From contig NZ_SSDJ01000068.1 of assembly GCF_004794465.1 (NCBI RefSeq), forward strand, positions 1-53,974: 53,974 nt of DNA, read 5' to 3'. The notes beneath the pieces were generated by a model. It worked only from the letters and a program-made list of their open reading frames with translations, was not told where the DNA came from and did not search any database. Position numbers and translations under genes: made by a program. This DNA is from Microbacterium sp. K24. Lineage in GTDB: Bacteria > Actinomycetota > Actinomycetes > Actinomycetales > Microbacteriaceae. This document shows, piece after piece, positions 1-7,934 of the stretch (position 1 is the first letter of the stretch; each line of letters opens with the position of its first letter).

Positions 1-669
1 AGGAGGCTCGCGCAGCGACGGAAGATCCTGGCTGGCGGCGTGGAACACCCATTCCGTCCCGCCGATCCTCGCGCTCAGGAATCCGGTCAGCGCGAGCGCC
101 AGCAGCACCACCGCGAAAGCGACCGGCACCCGGATCTCGGGAGGCGGGAGCAGTATCGCCAAGAGCGGAAGCAGCGCTCCGAGTGCGAAGGCAAGTGCGG
201 AGGCCCCCGCCGCCGCCCACGGACTGACCACCTGATTCTCCGTGATGCCTAGTTCCGCTTCGAGGTGCGCGGTCAGCGGGTCGTGCGCGGTGAGCTCCTC
301 CGCAACGAGGCGTGCGGTCGCCGGGCTAAGACCTTTCGCCTGATAGATGCCCGCCAGCTCCTCGAGCTCGGTCGCAGGATTATCGGCCAGCTCTCCTCGT
401 TCCTTCTCGATCAGAGCCCGTTGGCTGTCTCGCTGGCTGCTCACCGACACGTACTCCCCGAGCGCCATCGAGATCGCACCGCCGACGAGACCGGCGACAC
501 CCGCGGCGAGCAGCGTCGCGGAATCGGTCGTCGCCCCCGCGACACCGACGACGAGCGACGCGACCGACACGATGCCGTCGTTCGCGCCGAGCACTCCGGC
601 TCTGAGCCAGTTGAGCCGCCCAGCGAGATCGCCGCGGTGGGGTTCACCCGGATGCGTCGCCAACATCAT
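1..669 (-). CDS. VIT/CCC1-family metal ion transporter (3' end cut by window)
   Basis: Reading leftwards from ATG at 669 the frame stays open to base 1, giving 223 residues without a stop, so the C-terminus lies outside the window. The N-terminus contains GRLNWLRAGVLGANDGIVS, the VIT1/CCC1 signature, followed by alternating hydrophobic segments (about residues 30-75 and 140-195) around a hydrophilic middle with ERGELADNP, typical of the family's cytoplasmic metal-binding loop. Family members move iron or manganese across membranes. Two ATGs stand in tandem (669 and 666) and a GGGAGAAAG-like ribosome site lies just upstream. The last 20 or so residues are less membrane-like than expected for the family, so a small indel near the edge cannot be excluded. 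Confidence 0.82.
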   Translation of the reverse strand, partial: MMLATHPGEPHRGDLAGRLNWLRAGVLGANDGIVSVASLVVGVAGATTDSATLLAAGVAGLVGGAISMALGEYVSVSSQRDSQRALIEKERGELADNPATELEELAGIYQAKGLSPATARLVAEELTAHDPLTAHLEAELGITENQVVSPWAAAGASALAFALGALLPLLAILLPPPEIRVPVAFAVVLLALALTGFLSARIGGTEWVFHAASQDLPSLREPP

Positions 670-873
670 CGCCCCGTTCTTTCTCCCGGCGCGGCTATGG
701 AAGGCACATCCCGACGTAGGTCGAGCTCTGCGTGCGCGGAATGCCACTTCGTGAGAGGTCGAGTCATCGGACAAGAGTACGCCCGCCACAAACGCGCCCT
801 CCGCAGCTCGACCGCTAGCAAGTCCGGTCGCGGCACCAACCGAAGGCCCATGCCAGAACGGGGTTCCGGCTCC

Positions 874-934
874 CGTTAGCGGCGACCGCCCCGGCAACCA
901 AGTGATACCGCGCCGGAAACGATCGTTTTCGGCA
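874..934. repeat. Left copy of bipartite repeat with near-palindrome
   Basis: Contains CGTTAGCGGCGA (874-885), a divergent 25-nt spacer, and CGCCGGAAACGATCG then TTTTCGGC (911-933), a palindrome with one mismatch. The same arrangement recurs at 7873-7934 in the same orientation. It sits in the 393-nt gene-free stretch 670-1062, in which I see nothing else convincing. The two copies flank the copper module, so they could be recombination sites or element ends; no recombinase gene is visible nearby. Confidence 0.65.
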
Positions 935-1062
935 GCTCTCGCGTAAGGCTGAGGCGTAAGGTTGCCTGGTCGACCCGGACCCTGTCGACGGCGGTGATCC
1001 GGTCCGCTCGTCATGAGCGCGGTAGCCGGTCCACTCGTCGCAAGGGTGGTGCCGACGCCCCA

Positions 1063-1581
1063 CTAATCGTCGAGACGGTCGAGAATCTCATTCATCTGGT
1101 CGATCTCTTCCTGCTGTGACGAGATGATCTGCTCACAGAGATCTTGGATCTCCGGGTCGCTGATGTCTGATTGCTCACACACCAGAATCGCTCGAGAGTG
1201 ATGCGGGATCATGGAACGGAGGAACTGGTCGTTACCGACGAACGCTTCCGAGCGTCCCATGAAGAAGGCGACAAGGAAAAGCGCGGCGAAACCTACGAGC
1301 AAGCTGATGTTCGCGGCCTTGTTCGGGAACATCTTCCACATGACGATGACCATGATGATGCCCATGGGGAAGACCATCATCAGTGCCATGTAGAGGTTGC
1401 TGATGTTGAGGAAGAGATCGTCCAGGACGTTGATCATCGCAAACGTGAGGAAGTACATCACAACGAAGCTGAGCGATAGCGAGACGGCGAGCTTAAGGTA
1501 GCTCGACATCCCGCCCTGATTCTTCCCCTGGGAGTGGCCGGCCGGCGGGCGTGAACCGTTGTCGGCGTGCTGGCTTGTCAT
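1063..1581 (-). CDS. DUF305-type membrane protein, copper-associated
   Basis: A 172-residue protein with a short polar N-terminus, three predicted membrane helices (about residues 25-50, 60-80 and 90-110) and a C-terminal soluble tail. The tail carries FLRSMIPHHSRAI, CEQ and acidic helices ending in a QQEEIDQMNEILDRLDD-like segment. The MIPHH motif and the glutamine/glutamate-rich helix match DUF305 proteins, which are often found with copper resistance genes. ATG at 1581 overlaps the TGA of the upstream copper storage gene (ATGA), so the two are probably translationally coupled. Role inferred: periplasmic-side copper binding or tolerance. An in-frame start 8 codons upstream would lie inside the preceding gene and is less likely. 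Confidence 0.8.
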   Translation of the reverse strand: MTSQHADNGSRPPAGHSQGKNQGGMSSYLKLAVSLSLSFVVMYFLTFAMINVLDDLFLNISNLYMALMMVFPMGIIMVIVMWKMFPNKAANISLLVGFAALFLVAFFMGRSEAFVGNDQFLRSMIPHHSRAILVCEQSDISDPEIQDLCEQIISSQQEEIDQMNEILDRLDD

Positions 1582-1979
1582 AGCGACTCCAGCAGTGCAA
1601 CGCACGCCTGTTCGCAGCGTCGGTATGCCTCAGCGCAGATCGTGCAGTGTTCGTGCATGGTGTGCTGTTCACACTCGTTAGCACAGCTCAGGCACGCCGC
1701 TCGGCAAGCTTCGAGCGCGGCACGGGTGACGCTGGCGTCGTGCCCGGTGCGACGGGAGAGGATCCGGGTGGTGGTTACGCAAAGGTCTGCACAGTCCTGG
1801 TTCGCGCGAATGCACTTGATTAGGTCAGCAACCATGTCCTCGCTGAGGCAAGCGTCGGCACATGCGGTGCAGGCTTGCGCGCACGCGAGACACGCGTCGA
1901 TGCAGTCGACGAGCTTCTTCTGATCAATTCCGCCCAGATCTTTCGGATACGTGCTGAGCATTTCTTCGGTGACGGTCAT
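1578..1979 (-). CDS. csp: Four-helix-bundle copper storage protein (Csp-like)
   Basis: 133 residues with 17 cysteines in helical spacings such as CIDACLACAQACTACADACL, CADLC and CRAACLSCANEC, plus HEHC near the end. This is the pattern of Csp1/Csp3 proteins, whose four-helix bundle is lined with Cys thiolates that hold many Cu(I) ions. No signal peptide is seen, so a cytosolic Csp3-like store is most likely. ATG at 1979 follows AAAGGAG at good spacing; an upstream in-frame start would add 17 unrelated residues. It is divergent from csoR, and a CsoR-like site lies at 2044-2057 ahead of it, so copper induction through CsoR is a reasonable inference. Confidence 0.88.
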   Translation of the reverse strand: MTVTEEMLSTYPKDLGGIDQKKLVDCIDACLACAQACTACADACLSEDMVADLIKCIRANQDCADLCVTTTRILSRRTGHDASVTRAALEACRAACLSCANECEQHTMHEHCTICAEAYRRCEQACVALLESL

Positions 1980-2039
1980 GAGAGAACTCCTTTCGTGAGC
2001 CACGAAAGTACGCTCGCATCGCCCGCGCACTGAGGCCCT

Positions 2040-2057
2040 TGAATACCCCGCTGGGGT
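2040..2057 (-). promoter_or_regulatory. Putative CsoR-like operator and -10 for the csp operon
   Basis: TACCCCGCTGGGGT (2044-2057) is an interrupted palindrome of the C-rich/G-rich type bound by CsoR. On the minus strand TATTCA (2045-2040) abuts it and could be a -10 element. The sequence is less perfect than the csoR site at 2169-2185. Confidence 0.5.
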
Positions 2058-2159
2058 CTGGTAACCCGGTATTGATAAGCCGCCGCGCTGCGCAGATCAG
2101 CCTGTGAGCTGAACAGAGTCGGCGACCACGTTCGCCTAGCGGGAATAGAAGCGAAAACA

Positions 2160-2188
2160 TTGAGTTAGATACCCCCAGGGGGTATGCT
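2160..2188 (+). promoter_or_regulatory. csoR promoter with embedded CsoR operator
   Basis: TTGAGT (2160-2165), a 17-nt spacer and TATGCT (2183-2188) form a sigma-70-like promoter. The spacer holds the perfect palindrome ATACCCCCAGGGGGTAT (2169-2185), the classic CsoR operator form. Transcription would start about 2195, the A of the csoR ATG, so the mRNA may be leaderless. Confidence 0.75.
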
Positions 2189-2194
2189 CGAGGC

Positions 2195-2476
2195 ATGAAC
2201 GGGTACGACGGAAGCAAGGACGACCTGCGCAAGCGGTTGAATCGCGTCGAAGGCCAGGTGCGGGGGATCTCCCGGATGGTTGATGAGGACAAGTACTGCA
2301 TCGACATCCTTACGCAGGTCTCTGCGGCGACGAAGGCCCTGGAGACGGTGGCGTTGTCGTTGCTGAGCGATCATCTGAGTCACTGCGTCGCTCAGGCAAG
2401 TGCTGAGGGTGGCGACTTCGCAGCGGAGAAGGTTCGTGAGGCCAACGAAGCCATCGCCCGCCTGGTTCGTTCATGA
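2195..2476 (+). CDS. csoR: Copper-sensing repressor CsoR
   Basis: 93-residue all-helical DUF156 protein, normal length for the family. The Cu(I) ligands of actinobacterial CsoR are in place: Cys35 (KYCIDIL), His60 and Cys64 (DHLSHC). The RLNRVEGQVRGI helix is the DNA-contacting signature. It represses in the apo form and releases DNA when Cu(I) binds. It is the first gene of a plus-strand copper operon with the chaperone and ATPase downstream, and its own promoter overlaps a perfect CsoR palindrome, so autoregulation is expected. The C-H-C set argues for copper over nickel (RcnR/InrS) or persulfide (CstR) sensing. Confidence 0.93.
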   Translation: MNGYDGSKDDLRKRLNRVEGQVRGISRMVDEDKYCIDILTQVSAATKALETVALSLLSDHLSHCVAQASAEGGDFAAEKVREANEAIARLVRS

Positions 2477-2506
2477 CCACACGTCTGTTTAGTAAAGGAG
2501 AACACC

Positions 2507-2830
2507 ATGACTGATCGCATCGAGCTGGGACTGACGGATGCGAACGCTGGTTGCGCATGCTGCGCTGCCCCATCGAACACAGAGACAGCCGTCCACGACG
2601 ATTCTGCGGTCACATCGGAGGTGCTCGTCGACGGGATGACATGCTCGCATTGCGCATCGAGCGTCAGTGAGGAGCTGGGCGCTGTCGACGGTGTCGAGTC
2701 CGTCACCGTGGATCTCAACGCGGGTGGCACCTCCCGGGTGACCATCCGCAGCACCGCCCCGGTTGACCCCGCCGCTGTGAAGGCTGCGGTGGAGGAGGCC
2801 GGCTACGCTCTCGCGACCAGCCAGCCCTGA
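2507..2830 (+). CDS. copZ: Copper chaperone CopZ-like, with Cys-rich N-terminal extension
   Basis: 107 residues. Residues about 37-103 form a heavy-metal-associated domain with VDGMTCSHC, the Cu(I)-binding MxCxxC loop, and the AVDGVESVTVDLNAG fold signature. Ahead of it is an extension with GCACC, a second possible metal site not found in minimal CopZ proteins. It would carry Cu(I) to the ATPase encoded 56 nt downstream. AAAGGAG precedes the ATG at good spacing, and the 30-nt gap from csoR suggests one transcript. Confidence 0.88.
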   Translation: MTDRIELGLTDANAGCACCAAPSNTETAVHDDSAVTSEVLVDGMTCSHCASSVSEELGAVDGVESVTVDLNAGGTSRVTIRSTAPVDPAAVKAAVEEAGYALATSQP

Positions 2831-2885
2831 GTTGCATCTGTCGGCGTCCGGCTTACCCCGGGCGCACCTGAGCAAGGAGTCTCCG

Positions 2886-5024
2886 ATGAGCCAGCACGAC
2901 GAACACACCGATCACACCGCGCACCGCAACCACACGGCGGCGGCAACGACGGAGCACGACCATGGGGCGATGAGCCACGATCACGCTGCACCGCACGAAG
3001 ACACCGGGCACGGCGGCCACGAAGATCACGCCGGTCACGGCGGGCATGGCGGCCACGGGGATCATGTGGGGCAGTTCCGGCGCCTGTTCTGGATCATGCT
3101 GCTCCTCGCCGTGCCGGTGGTCGGATTCTCGACGATGTTCTCGATGATCCTGGGGTACCCGCTGCCGGACGCGGCGTGGGTCGCGTGGGTGTCACCGGCT
3201 CTCGGAACGGTGATGTACGTGTGGGGCGGTGCCCCGTTCCTGACCGGTGCGGTCGGTGAACTTCGTGCCCGCAAACCGGGGATGATGCTGCTGATCGCCC
3301 TCGCGATCACCGTGGCGTTCCTCGCCTCCTGGGGGGCGAGCATCGGGCTGCTGCACCACGAGCTGGATTTCTGGTGGGAGCTGGCGCTGCTGATCGTGAT
3401 CATGCTGCTCGGCCACTGGATCGAGATGCGTTCCCTCGCCCAGACGACGTCGGCGTTGGATTCCCTCGCCGCATTGCTGCCCGACGAGGCGGAGAAGGTC
3501 GACGGAGACACCACTGTCACCGTCGCACCGGCTGATCTGCAGGTCGGAGACGTGGTGGTGGTGCGTCCGGGCGGGCGGGTCCCCGCGGATGGGCGGATCG
3601 TGCAGGGTTCGGCCAGCATGGACGAGTCGATGATCACCGGAGAGTCTCGGCCGGTGCGCCGCAGCGATGGTGACCCGGTAATCGCTGGAACCGTAGCCAC
3701 CGATTCCGGGGTGCGGGTAGAGATCACCGCCATTGGTGAAGACACCGCACTCGCGGGCATCCAGAAACTGGTCACGGAGGCGCAGAGTTCATCGTCGCGG
3801 GCGCAACGACTCGCGGATAAGGCAGCGGGGTGGCTGTTCTGGTTCGCGCTCGGCGCTGCCGCGATCACCGCGATTGTGTGGACTCTCGTCGGCCAGCCCG
3901 AGGCAGCCGTGATCCGCACCATCACCGTGCTGGTCATCGCCTGCCCGCACGCGCTGGGTCTCGCGATCCCACTGGTCGTGTCGATAGCGACCGAACGCGC
4001 CGCCCGTGGAGGTGTGCTGATCAAGGATCGTCTCGCCCTGGAGAGCATGCGCACCGTCGACACGATCCTGTTCGACAAGACCGGCACGCTCACCAAGGGC
4101 ACCCCCGCCGTGACCGCGATCGATCCCGTCACAGGGGCCGACGCCGATCAGCTGCTCGCGTGGGCGGCGGCCGCGGAAGCGGACTCCGAGCACCCCCTCG
4201 CCCGTGCGATCGTCAACGCAGCGAAAGAGAAGAACCTCACCGTTCCGCGATCGACCGATTTTGAATCCTCCCCCGCCGTGGGGGTGCGTGCCCGTGTCGA
4301 CGGACACGTCGTGCAGGTCGGCGGCCCGTACATGCTCGAGCAAGAACACGCCACCGAGCTGCCGGTGGCCGACGAGTGGCGCGGTGAGGGTGCGATCATC
4401 CTCCACGTGCTCGTTGACGGTCAGGTGACGGGCGCGCTGCGCCTGGCGGATGAGATCCGGTCCGAGTCGCGTAACGCGGTCGATGCGCTCCACGAACGGG
4501 GCGTGCAGGTGGTGATGATCACCGGTGACGCCGATGCGGTCGCCGCGTCCGTCGCCGGCGAGCTGGGTATCGACCGGTACTTCGCCGGGGTCCGTCCGGA
4601 GGACAAAGCCTCCAAGGTGAAAGAACTGCAAAACGAAGGCCGCAAGGTCGCGATGGTCGGTGACGGCGTGAACGACGCCCCCGCCCTCGCCCAGGCAGAC
4701 GTAGGGATTGCGATCGGTGCAGGAACGGACGTTGCGATCGCCTCCGCAGGTGTCATCCTCGCCAGCGACGACCCCCGATCGGTGATCTCCGTGATTGAGC
4801 TGTCGCGGGCCAGTTACCGGAAGATGAAACAGAACCTCTGGTGGGCCGCCGGGTACAACCTTCTCTCGGTGCCGTTGGCTGCCGGTGTGCTCGCCCCCGT
4901 CGGGTTCGTGTTGCCGATGTCGGTCGGTGCGGTGTTGATGTCACTATCCACGATCGTTGTCGCGCTGAATGCGCAGTTGCTGCGACGGCTGAACCTCAGC
5001 CCGGACGCCGTCGTCGACAAGTAG
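2886..5024 (+). CDS. copB: Copper-translocating P1B-type ATPase, CPH class (CopB-like)
   Basis: 712 residues. The first 60 are a His/Asp/Gly-rich metal-binding tail (HGGHEDHAGHGGHGGHGDH) in place of Cys-type HMA domains. The intramembrane metal site is CPH (Cys353-Pro-His355), the mark of the P1B-3/CopB group. TGES, DKTGTLT with phosphorylated Asp397, a HP motif (SEHPLA) and GDGVNDAPAL follow in order. The family exports copper from the cytosol using ATP. ATG at 2886 is preceded by AAGGAG; an in-frame start at 2832 would add 18 residues with no family character. It lies in the CsoR-controlled operon. Confidence 0.93.
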   Translation: MSQHDEHTDHTAHRNHTAAATTEHDHGAMSHDHAAPHEDTGHGGHEDHAGHGGHGGHGDHVGQFRRLFWIMLLLAVPVVGFSTMFSMILGYPLPDAAWVAWVSPALGTVMYVWGGAPFLTGAVGELRARKPGMMLLIALAITVAFLASWGASIGLLHHELDFWWELALLIVIMLLGHWIEMRSLAQTTSALDSLAALLPDEAEKVDGDTTVTVAPADLQVGDVVVVRPGGRVPADGRIVQGSASMDESMITGESRPVRRSDGDPVIAGTVATDSGVRVEITAIGEDTALAGIQKLVTEAQSSSSRAQRLADKAAGWLFWFALGAAAITAIVWTLVGQPEAAVIRTITVLVIACPHALGLAIPLVVSIATERAARGGVLIKDRLALESMRTVDTILFDKTGTLTKGTPAVTAIDPVTGADADQLLAWAAAAEADSEHPLARAIVNAAKEKNLTVPRSTDFESSPAVGVRARVDGHVVQVGGPYMLEQEHATELPVADEWRGEGAIILHVLVDGQVTGALRLADEIRSESRNAVDALHERGVQVVMITGDADAVAASVAGELGIDRYFAGVRPEDKASKVKELQNEGRKVAMVGDGVNDAPALAQADVGIAIGAGTDVAIASAGVILASDDPRSVISVIELSRASYRKMKQNLWWAAGYNLLSVPLAAGVLAPVGFVLPMSVGAVLMSLSTIVVALNAQLLRRLNLSPDAVVDK

Positions 5025-5071
5025 GCGCATGGGCGGCGGCGACGTACCCTGGAAGAAAGGGAGGTGGGACA

Positions 5072-5512
5072 GTGTTGATGACGATCGCACGGCGCGTGCA
5101 TGACCAGCGCACCCTCACCCGCACCCTCCTGACCGTCGTCGCCGTCGCCTTTTCCGTGATCTTCGGGCTTCTGGCGATGCACTCGATGAACACGCACACC
5201 ATGCCCTCCGGGCACAGTGAGACCATCGCCGTCGCACCCGCGCATGCCGATGCTCACCCCGCACACGCCTCTGGCGACGCCGCAGCGGTGGACGAGGCGG
5301 GGTGCGCCACGTGTTCTGACGATCACGGCATGGCGTGGATGGCCTGCGTTCTCGCGCTCCTCATCGCTGTCGTGCTGCTCGCCCGGCCGTCCGCCTGGTG
5401 GCGAACCGTCGCACATTCCCCGGGAACGCCCGTGTCCCGCCTACATCTCCGGGATGCGCTGCATCCGCTGCGGCCTCCGTCTCTCACCGTTCTCTGCATC
5501 AGTCGCACGTGA
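5072..5512 (+). CDS. Small copper-associated membrane protein with C-terminal SRT tail
   Basis: About 146 residues with two membrane helices (near residues 15-38 and 88-110). Between them is an extracytoplasmic loop rich in His, Ala and Asp that contains CATCSDDH, a possible metal site. The C-terminus PPSLTVLCISRT is echoed by two other proteins in the window (minus 13525-13944 and plus 19701-20174). It resembles the DUF6153 group of actinobacterial proteins seen near copper genes, but I am not certain of that family. GTG at 5072 lies 7 nt from GGAGG; ATG at 5078 is the alternative. It follows copB closely. Confidence 0.65.
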   Translation: MLMTIARRVHDQRTLTRTLLTVVAVAFSVIFGLLAMHSMNTHTMPSGHSETIAVAPAHADAHPAHASGDAAAVDEAGCATCSDDHGMAWMACVLALLIAVVLLARPSAWWRTVAHSPGTPVSRLHLRDALHPLRPPSLTVLCISRT

Positions 5513-5598
5513 TGGCAGGCGCGCCCGCTTTCCGCGGGTAACGCCCTCGCCCAGCCTCTCTCGCTGGGCACCATCATCGACTCTTGGAGAACCCCATC

Positions 5599-6192
5599 AT
5601 GAAGACCCGGTTTGCGGCGACAGCCGCACTCACCCTCGCCGCAGTGCTTGGACTCGCCGGCTGCGCCGGTACCACCTCCGGCGGCGACATGCCCGGCATG
5701 AACCACGAAAGCAGCACCTCGGCCCCGGCGTCCGCGGACGCCAACGACGCCGACATCATGTTCGCCAGCATGATGAAAGAGCACCACGCCCAGGCCATCG
5801 ACATGTCCGACATACTCCTTAGCAAGGAGGGTGTCGACGAACGTGTCGTCGCTCTTGCGGAAGAGATCAAGGCCGCGCAGGAGCCCGAGATCCAGAAGAT
5901 GGACCAGTGGCTCGAAGAGTGGGGCGCTGATACCTCCGACATGGAGGGCATGGATCACGGCGGTGGCATGATGTCGGAGGATGACATGCAGGCTCTCGAG
6001 GATGCCACCGGTGCGGACGCCAGCCGCCTGTTCCTCGAGCAGATGATTCAGCACCACGAGGGTGCCGTCGAGATGGCCCAAGAAGAGGTCGACAACGGCC
6101 AGAACAGCGACGCGGTCGCTCTGGCCGAGACGATCATCGAGGCGCAGACCACGGAGATCGCCACGATGAAAGATCTCCTCGCCACACTCTGA
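5599..6192 (+). CDS. DUF305 lipoprotein, copper-associated
   Basis: 197 residues with a lipoprotein signal ending LGLAGC, so Cys near residue 23 would be lipidated. Two DUF305 repeats follow, each with a Met/His motif: MMKEHHAQAIDM and MIQHHEGAVEM. Between them lies a Met/His/Gly-rich linker (MEGMDHGGGMM), and another such stretch (MPGMNH) follows the lipobox. This composition suits extracytoplasmic copper binding. TTGGAG precedes the ATG. A strong hairpin at 6199-6231 follows the stop and may end the copper operon. Related to the membrane DUF305 gene at 1063-1581, but soluble and lipid-anchored. Confidence 0.85.
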   Translation: MKTRFAATAALTLAAVLGLAGCAGTTSGGDMPGMNHESSTSAPASADANDADIMFASMMKEHHAQAIDMSDILLSKEGVDERVVALAEEIKAAQEPEIQKMDQWLEEWGADTSDMEGMDHGGGMMSEDDMQALEDATGADASRLFLEQMIQHHEGAVEMAQEEVDNGQNSDAVALAETIIEAQTTEIATMKDLLATL

Positions 6193-6198
6193 TCTACC

Positions 6199-6231
6199 TT
6201 CGGGGGTGCGGCGCTCGCCCGCACCCCCGAA
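6199..6231. terminator. GC-rich hairpin after the DUF305 gene
   Basis: TTCGGGGGTGCGG and its exact complement CCGCACCCCCGAA form a 13-bp stem with a 7-nt loop. No T-run follows, which is common for actinobacterial terminators. Confidence 0.65.
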
Positions 6232-6335
6232 CTGGCCATCTCGCAGTAACCCACGCCACCGCGCTGGTGCCCTGTCGCGACTCTCATTCGCGTACCGCTC
6301 GCGCACCCGCATGCATTTCTTCAAGTCGGAGTCTC

Positions 6336-7181
6336 ATGAACCGCCACTCGCCCCTACCCGCTTTCGCGATCGCTCTCGTAGCCGTCGCCCTCACCGGCTG
6401 CGCCGTGCCGCAGGCCTCCGGCACCAACGCGGTCCCCCCCGTCATCCAACACATTCACGGTGTTGCCGCTGACCCCCGCGGTGAGGACCTCTTCGTAGCC
6501 ACCCACGGAGGGCTCTTCACCCTCACACCCGAAGGTGCGATCGCCGGTCCCATCGGAGGCCACGATTTCGATGCGATGGGCTTTACCGTCCTCGACGACG
6601 CCCTCTTCGCATCCGGACACCCGGGCACACAGACACCCGCAGAGCTCGGCTCCCCGAACCTAGGTGTCATTCGCAGTGACGACTTCGGCGAGTCGTGGTC
6701 ACCGATCGCGCTCACTGGCAGCACGGACTTCCATGTCCTCACCGCCGGACCGGACGGCACTCTCTACGGGATCGCGTCCGATGGCGTCGATCTGCTCATC
6801 AGCACTGACGACGGTCTCGAATGGACCCGCGGCGCAACGCTTGCCGCGGCAGACCTCGCCGCCAACGGCGACGGTCTCTACGCGGCCTCAGAAGAAGGAC
6901 TGCTCCTCAGCACCGACAACGGCGCCACCTTCACCCCCATCGCCGACGCCCCCCTGCTCTACACACTCGACGCCAAACCCAATGGCTCGCTCGCAGGAGT
7001 CGGAACCGACGGTGCCCTCTGGTCACAGAATACCGAAGGAACATGGCAACGCCTCGACGCGCTTCAAGGGGCCGCTCAGGCCTTCACCGCGATCGATGAC
7101 GAACGCTTCATCGTTGTCGACGACCGCGGCATCGTCCAGATCACAGCAGACGACACAACCATCCTCGCCCCCGCCCGGTAG
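6336..7181 (+). CDS. BNR/sortilin-like beta-propeller lipoprotein (F510_1955-type)
   Basis: 281 residues. The signal peptide ends in a lipobox, VALTGC. The mature part has repeated Asp-box-like motifs (SDDFGESWSPI, STDDGLEWTRG, STDNGATFTPI), each preceded by short beta strands, as in BNR/sortilin-type propellers. HIHGVAADP and ATHGGLF at the start are typical of a group often annotated F510_1955 glycosylhydrolase and found near metal genes. Enzyme activity is not evident: no glycosidase catalytic set can be pointed to. Start chosen at ATG 6336 because it begins a proper signal peptide; upstream in-frame codons would spoil it. Confidence 0.72.
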   Translation: MNRHSPLPAFAIALVAVALTGCAVPQASGTNAVPPVIQHIHGVAADPRGEDLFVATHGGLFTLTPEGAIAGPIGGHDFDAMGFTVLDDALFASGHPGTQTPAELGSPNLGVIRSDDFGESWSPIALTGSTDFHVLTAGPDGTLYGIASDGVDLLISTDDGLEWTRGATLAAADLAANGDGLYAASEEGLLLSTDNGATFTPIADAPLLYTLDAKPNGSLAGVGTDGALWSQNTEGTWQRLDALQGAAQAFTAIDDERFIVVDDRGIVQITADDTTILAPAR

Positions 7182-7208
7182 AGAAAGCCACCACCAGAAC
7201 GGCCACCC

Positions 7209-7325
7209 ATGGTCCCCCGCCGCAATCCCTTCCGACGCATATCCGTCTTCGTCGCGTGCGCCACAGTCCTCGCCCTACTTCTCGCCCTTGCGAGCTTCTA
7301 CCTCATCGGAGCCATATTCAGATGA
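7209..7325 (+). CDS. Small single-pass membrane peptide
   Basis: 38 residues: a basic start (MVPRRNPFRR) followed by one hydrophobic helix and a short tail ending FR. Its TGA overlaps the next ATG (ATGA), and the next two small genes are linked the same way, so a co-translated set is likely. No function recognised. Short length makes the call tentative; the membrane helix and overlap chain support it. Confidence 0.5.
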   Translation: MVPRRNPFRRISVFVACATVLALLLALASFYLIGAIFR

Positions 7326-7618
7326 CCCGCCACCCGTACCCTGCTCCTCTCAGACCACAACGAGACGTTCCTGCTCAACCAGTCACGCCCACCAGCCGCC
7401 TGTCCCCGCGGCTGCGTCACGATCGTCTCGTACGTGGCGGGGCCATCCTCCTCCTGGTCGCCGTCGCACTGATCGCAGCTCATCTCCTCATCGACACAAC
7501 CGTCCCAGACCAATGGTCATTCTGGGCATACACGCTTGGAAGCTACGAAACAGCGTTCATCCTCGCGATCGTCGGACTGGCGCTCGTGCTGCGTGAACCC
7601 CCCGGGAGGCGCGGATGA
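7322..7618 (+). CDS. Small membrane protein, unrecognised
   Basis: 98 residues. A proline- and arginine-rich N-terminus (about 40 residues) precedes two hydrophobic helices separated by DTTVPDQWSFWAYTLGSYET, and the tail is basic. ATG at 7322 overlaps the upstream stop and its own stop overlaps the next ATG at 7615. It belongs to a three-gene set of tiny membrane proteins after the propeller lipoprotein. I do not recognise the family. Confidence 0.55.
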   Translation: MTRHPYPAPLRPQRDVPAQPVTPTSRLSPRLRHDRLVRGGAILLLVAVALIAAHLLIDTTVPDQWSFWAYTLGSYETAFILAIVGLALVLREPPGRRG

Positions 7619-7734
7619 ATCTCAATGACTACTGGACCAACGCCTTTTGGTCCGTCATCCCCACGATCGCCGTCGTCGCGGCATTCTGGTTCGTCCTGCG
7701 GTCCATCGTCAGAGCCGACCGCAGCGAGCGATAA
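7615..7734 (+). CDS. Small membrane protein, probably shortened by an in-frame TAA
   Basis: 39 residues as read: MNLNDYWTNAFWSVIPT, one membrane helix ending FWFVLRSIVRADRSER, then TAA at 7732. The same frame continues beyond the stop as a charged tail (AHAKIEQQLRAERNQ and on to a TAG at 7876). Actinobacterial proteins of this kind, as I recall them, continue after RADR-ER with exactly such an IE-rich, basic tail. So the TAA may be a nonsense mutation, or a sequencing error. Linked to the gene before by ATGA. Confidence 0.5.
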   Translation: MNLNDYWTNAFWSVIPTIAVVAAFWFVLRSIVRADRSER

Positions 7735-7872
7735 GCACACGCCAAGATCGAGCAACAACTCCGCGCGGAACGAAACCAACCACGCCAACTCGCATCGACA
7801 GACGACGAGCGAGGGCAGCCAGATCAGCTACCTGAACGCCGGAAACGCCTGCCGAAAGCAGATACCGGCGGG

Positions 7873-7934
7873 CGTTAGCGGCGAGCGTCCGGTGACGTGT
7901 AACGCGAGTTCGCCGGAAACGATCGTTTCCGGCG
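7873..7934. repeat. Right copy of bipartite repeat with perfect 24-bp palindrome
   Basis: CGTTAGCGGCGA (7873-7884), a 26-nt spacer, then CGCCGGAAACGA followed by its exact complement TCGTTTCCGGCG (7911-7934). The left copy is at 874-933 in the same orientation. A further CGCCGGAAACG occurs just to the left, near 7840. It lies in the roughly 330-nt stretch 7735-8065, which otherwise holds only the possible read-through tail of the preceding small gene. Confidence 0.65.

Noticed and set aside
265..879. 204-residue plus-strand open frame
   Set aside because: It is the antisense shadow of the VIT/CCC1 gene, which has clear family motifs; the Arg/His-rich translation has none.
815..1063. 82-residue minus-strand open frame before the DUF305 gene
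   Set aside because: Low-complexity Arg/Ser composition, no ribosome site and overlap with the repeat at 874-934; no family character.
3062..4132. 356-residue minus-strand frame across copB
   Set aside because: Antisense to a protein with complete P-type ATPase motifs; Ser/Thr/Arg-rich shadow.
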